Below, one piece after another: positions 61,361-64,000 of a stretch of DNA of 64,000 bases (positions within the stretch are counted from its first letter, which is position 1; the number at the start of each line of letters is the position of its first letter). The translations under genes were made by a program, and so were the position numbers. The DNA is taken from positions 124,001 through 188,000 of the forward strand of contig CAJTEN010000006.1 of the NCBI GenBank assembly GCA_910575245.1, given 5' to 3'. Source of the DNA: Clostridia bacterium (GTDB lineage Bacteria > Bacillota > Clostridia > Lachnospirales > Lachnospiraceae). A model generated the notes under the pieces. The model ran no database searches and was not told where the DNA came from. It saw nothing but the letters and a program-made list of their open reading frames with translations.

Positions 61361-62449
61361 TTAAAAAATTACGCTATAGCCAAAATATTCCTTCCACTTT
61401 TCCAAATATATTTGAAGAATTAAATTACCATCAAATCTATAATAATATTTTTCTTCAACATCAGGATAATAGTCAAGCGCAGAAGCGATAATTGAAATAC
61501 ATTGAGAGAAATCATATTCTGGGTAAAGCAAATAGTCTGACAATTTATCTGTCAAAATTTCATTAGGTCCATAAGCACAATCAGAAGCTACCACAGGCGT
61601 TCCACATAATAGCGCTTCCACTAAATTCATGGCAAATCCTTCGTACTTTGAACATGAAAGCAAAAGTGATGCGTTTGTGAGCCACCATTCGGGTCTTTTT
61701 CTGAACCCAATCAAAAACACATGATTCGCCAAATTGTACTCGTTTATTCTTTTTTTTAAACTATTTTCAAGAGATCCCTTTCCAAGAAATACTAAATCAT
61801 ATTTTTTATAAAATCCTCCCATATAATATAATTCAAGAGCCAACATAGGATTTTTTTGCTTCTCAAGTCTTCCCATAAATAGAATATATGGACGTGGAGG
61901 AAGTGTTTCACGCTTATCCTCGTCTTCTATGCTGTTTAGGATACATGGATTATATATTGTTACAATATTTTTCGCATCAATATTATACTCTTTATTTAAT
62001 TCATCCTTTAACCCATTTGATACTGTAACTACATGTTTCCCACCTAAAAACCTCTTTAACTTTAAATAATAAATAAACGAATTATCATTATCTTTCAGAT
62101 GCTGGGTTACATGCATAACATATAAGGTTTTGTTTCTGACTTTTGATAAAGATGCCAGATACTGAGCCGAATAAAGATGTGCCGTTATTAATACATACTC
62201 TTTTCCTGAAATAAAAGCATTAACTTTTGGTATCTGCTTAATAATACTTAATCTCGTAAGAAATGGATCCTTAAGACCCAATGACAATATATGTATATAA
62301 GAAGGTATTTCATAATCTGCTTTCTTATCATAAATTATAACAAAATCACTTTCAATCTTTTGTGCATAAAGACATTTCGCAAGATTTAAACAAACTTTTT
62401 CAGCACCGCCACCTGAAAATGAATTTAAAAAAAACAAAGCCCTTACCAT
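61361..62449 (-). CDS. GT4 family glycosyltransferase (paralogue 1)
   Basis: The 362-residue GT-B enzyme starts MVRALFFLNSFSGGGAEKVC. Its donor half has YILFMGRLEKQKNPMLALEL, VFLIGFRKRPEWWLTNASLL and SCSKYEGFAMNLVEALLCGT, followed by PVVASDCAYGPNEIL. It is clearly a duplicate of the next gene (62459-63553), with the same motifs in register and the same length. Donor and acceptor unknown. The gap between the two is 9 nt, so they form one transcript with the downstream GT-C-like gene. Confidence 0.92.
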   Translation of the reverse strand: MVRALFFLNSFSGGGAEKVCLNLAKCLYAQKIESDFVIIYDKKADYEIPSYIHILSLGLKDPFLTRLSIIKQIPKVNAFISGKEYVLITAHLYSAQYLASLSKVRNKTLYVMHVTQHLKDNDNSFIYYLKLKRFLGGKHVVTVSNGLKDELNKEYNIDAKNIVTIYNPCILNSIEDEDKRETLPPRPYILFMGRLEKQKNPMLALELYYMGGFYKKYDLVFLGKGSLENSLKKRINEYNLANHVFLIGFRKRPEWWLTNASLLLSCSKYEGFAMNLVEALLCGTPVVASDCAYGPNEILTDKLSDYLLYPEYDFSQCISIIASALDYYPDVEEKYYYRFDGNLILQIYLEKWKEYFGYSVIF

Positions 62450-62458
62450 AAATTCACC

Positions 62459-63553
62459 TCATTCAACAAAATCTTTTCCATTCTGTACAAAACATTCTCG
62501 CCACACTTTTAAATAAGTTTTAGTAATTAATTCAGAGTCAAATTTCTCATAATACTTCTCTGTAATTTCGGGATAAGATTTTAGCGCAGAAGAAATAGTC
62601 AAAATACTCTTTTCAAATTCTTTTTCAGGATAAATAAGATAATTCGCTAATTCATCTATCAAAATCTCACTTGGTCCGTATGGACAGTCCGCTGCTACAA
62701 CCGGAGTTCCACAAAGCAGTGCCTCTATCATGTTCATTGGAAGACCTTCCTGGTTTGAACATGATAGCAATAAGGAAGCCTTCAAAAGCCATGGACGCGG
62801 ATTCTTCTGAAATCCTACCAAAAAAACATATTTTGACAACTCATATTTCTCTATCTGTCTTTTTAAGTCACTCTTAATGGGTCCCTGTCCCAAATAAACA
62901 AGATCATAATTAAGATAAAATCTACCCTGATAATACAATTCCAATGCTAATAGTGGATTTTTTTGTTCCACCAGTCTTCCCATAACGAGAATATATGGCC
63001 TTTTGTTCAAGGATTTTGAATTATTTTCCTTATTCGAAGGCTCAACCGTACAAGGATTATATATCGTTACCAAGTTCTTAATACTAATACCGTATTCTTC
63101 CTTCAATTCCTTTTCAATTCCTCTGGAAACTGTTACTATTTTCCTAGCTTTAAAAAACAATTTCATACTGACCCTACCCAGCCATGAACTTTTTTCGTCA
63201 ATACGATGACTACTTTTATGCATAACATAAAGGCACCTTTTTCTAACAGATGTCAGTGCAGCTAAAAATTGTGATGGCTGTACATGTGCCGTTATCAACA
63301 CATATTCACTATTTGAAAGAAATGCATTTACTCTGGGTATTTCTTTTATGATCTTAAGACACGCCAAGGGCTTATCCTCAATACCAAGAGGAAAAACGTG
63401 CACATAACTCGGAATATCATAATCTGAGTTTTTATTATAAACTGTAACAAAATCGCTCTCAATGTGCATCTTATAAAGCTGACTTGCAAGATTTAAGCAA
63501 ACTCTTTCGGCGCCTCCACCAGCAAATGAATTCAAAAAAAACAGTGCTTTCAT
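62459..63553 (-). CDS. GT4 family glycosyltransferase (paralogue 2)
   Basis: The 364-residue protein starts MKALFFLNSFAGGGAERVCL and carries YILVMGRLVEQKNPLLALEL, VFLVGFQKNPRPWLLKASLL and SCSNQEGLPMNMIEALLCGT, then PVVAADCPYGPSEIL. The ribosome-binding site is GGAGGGGAAGTGA. It is the upstream member of the tandem GT4 pair. Divergence between the two is spread along the protein, so the duplication is old enough for different sugar specificities, but this cannot be read from sequence. Confidence 0.92.
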   Translation of the reverse strand: MKALFFLNSFAGGGAERVCLNLASQLYKMHIESDFVTVYNKNSDYDIPSYVHVFPLGIEDKPLACLKIIKEIPRVNAFLSNSEYVLITAHVQPSQFLAALTSVRKRCLYVMHKSSHRIDEKSSWLGRVSMKLFFKARKIVTVSRGIEKELKEEYGISIKNLVTIYNPCTVEPSNKENNSKSLNKRPYILVMGRLVEQKNPLLALELYYQGRFYLNYDLVYLGQGPIKSDLKRQIEKYELSKYVFLVGFQKNPRPWLLKASLLLSCSNQEGLPMNMIEALLCGTPVVAADCPYGPSEILIDELANYLIYPEKEFEKSILTISSALKSYPEITEKYYEKFDSELITKTYLKVWRECFVQNGKDFVE

Positions 63554-63594
63554 TCACTTCCCCTCCGTATCCGCCTTATATTCAAATTTTGTTC

Positions 63595-64000
63595 TCACAT
63601 AAATTTATTTTCACACTTGAACATGTGTAACACACGCCTTTTATACTGTGAACATATAAGCCAGAAATTTTTTTTACATTTTCTACCCAGCATTATTAGC
63701 CAAAAATAATGCGCATTCAAAAGTATGGCATATATGCGCAAAAAAAATGGCAGTTCCTCACTAATACATACAGGAAAATCACCGGCAACCCGCGTCTTAT
63801 TCTTCAAAAAAACATTCGACTCATATATAGCATGATCAAACATAATTTCTTGATTCACTGCTTCCATTATCCAACATATTTCTTTGGCATTTATTTGATG
63901 TTCAAATAAGTCCTCTTCTTTTTCCACTAAAAATTTTCGAACATAGGACGCTGCTGTTTTATAGTTTTCAAATAGATCTGCATGATATTTCTTTCGAATC
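63595..64000 (-). CDS. C-terminal part of an unidentified protein (runs off window)
   Basis: The frame is open at the right edge (IRKKYHADLFENYKTAASYV onward) and ends at 63595, giving about 134 residues. The segment is rich in aromatic and basic residues and has one weakly hydrophobic stretch (LPFFLRIYAILLNAHYFWLI). Position and base composition place it in the polysaccharide cluster, and it might be the tail of a glycosyltransferase, but no motif supports this. A GTG at 63927 is in frame but is internal. Confidence 0.5.
   Translation of the reverse strand, partial: IRKKYHADLFENYKTAASYVRKFLVEKEEDLFEHQINAKEICWIMEAVNQEIMFDHAIYESNVFLKNKTRVAGDFPVCISEELPFFLRIYAILLNAHYFWLIMLGRKCKKNFWLICSQYKRRVLHMFKCENKFM

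Noticed and set aside
1..64000. tRNA or rRNA genes
   Set aside because: No cloverleaf with a TTCRA loop or rRNA-like stretch was noticed on reading; a covariance-model scan was not possible here.

Overview
The window reads as a chromosomal segment of an anaerobic, endospore-forming Firmicute, most likely of the family Lachnospiraceae (Clostridia). This rests on an Rnf complex, a T-box-controlled pheST operon, SpoIID-, SleB- and GH25-type wall enzymes, a biotin-dependent Na+ decarboxylase operon, a PD-(D/E)XK Rpn-family gene of the kind common in gut Lachnospiraceae, and the protein sequences themselves. No rRNA, tRNA, CRISPR array, prophage or intact insertion sequence was seen. About 44 protein genes are supported, most on the minus strand.

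Layout. 1-4.4 kb: start of an M18 aminopeptidase, then pheS-pheT behind a T-box leader. 4.5-8.1 kb: a YihY membrane protein, a SpoIID-like protein and a 6S RNA gene with its own promoter and terminator. 8.2-11.6 kb: pckA and citrate synthase, divergent, each with a readable promoter and terminator. 11.6-17.7 kb: a small membrane protein coupled to a decayed response regulator, thrC, a SleB-type hydrolase, a two-AP2-domain protein, a GH25 muramidase and an Fe-S aldo/keto reductase. 17.9-23.0 kb: the complete rnfCDGEAB operon. 23.2-31.1 kb: a YprB-like exonuclease facing an RpiR regulator, FAD enzyme, cmk, ispH, rpsA, cheR series, then a TetR regulator whose promoter carries a palindrome. 31.3-39.8 kb: one gene for a 2827-residue secreted repeat protein. 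40.0-45.4 kb: mmdA-oadG-biotin carrier-oadB-oadA. 45.6-47.0 kb: a D,D-carboxypeptidase.

From 47.0 to 52.1 kb the sequence is a scar zone. Intact GT2, Rpn and GH114-like genes alternate with remnants of an Rpn gene (two), a GT2 tail and an ABC ATPase. From 52.1 kb to the end the DNA turns visibly AT-rich and carries a surface-polysaccharide cluster: five GT4-type or other soluble glycosyltransferases, a GT-C-like membrane protein, an MBOAT/SGNH O-acylation pair and a polysaccharide deacetylase.

How it fits together. The Rnf complex (ferredoxin:NAD+ oxidoreductase) and the decarboxylase operon both build a transmembrane ion gradient, while PEP carboxykinase and citrate synthase work at the oxaloacetate node that also feeds the decarboxylase. 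The most striking observation is in the polysaccharide cluster. A GT4 gene (53339-54542) is cut out of frame by a run of 12 G on its coding strand, exactly at the codons of its glycine-rich nucleotide-binding loop; losing one G restores the full protein. A second G tract (9 G, in frame) lies near the start of the giant secreted protein. Both look like candidates for phase variation of surface structures.
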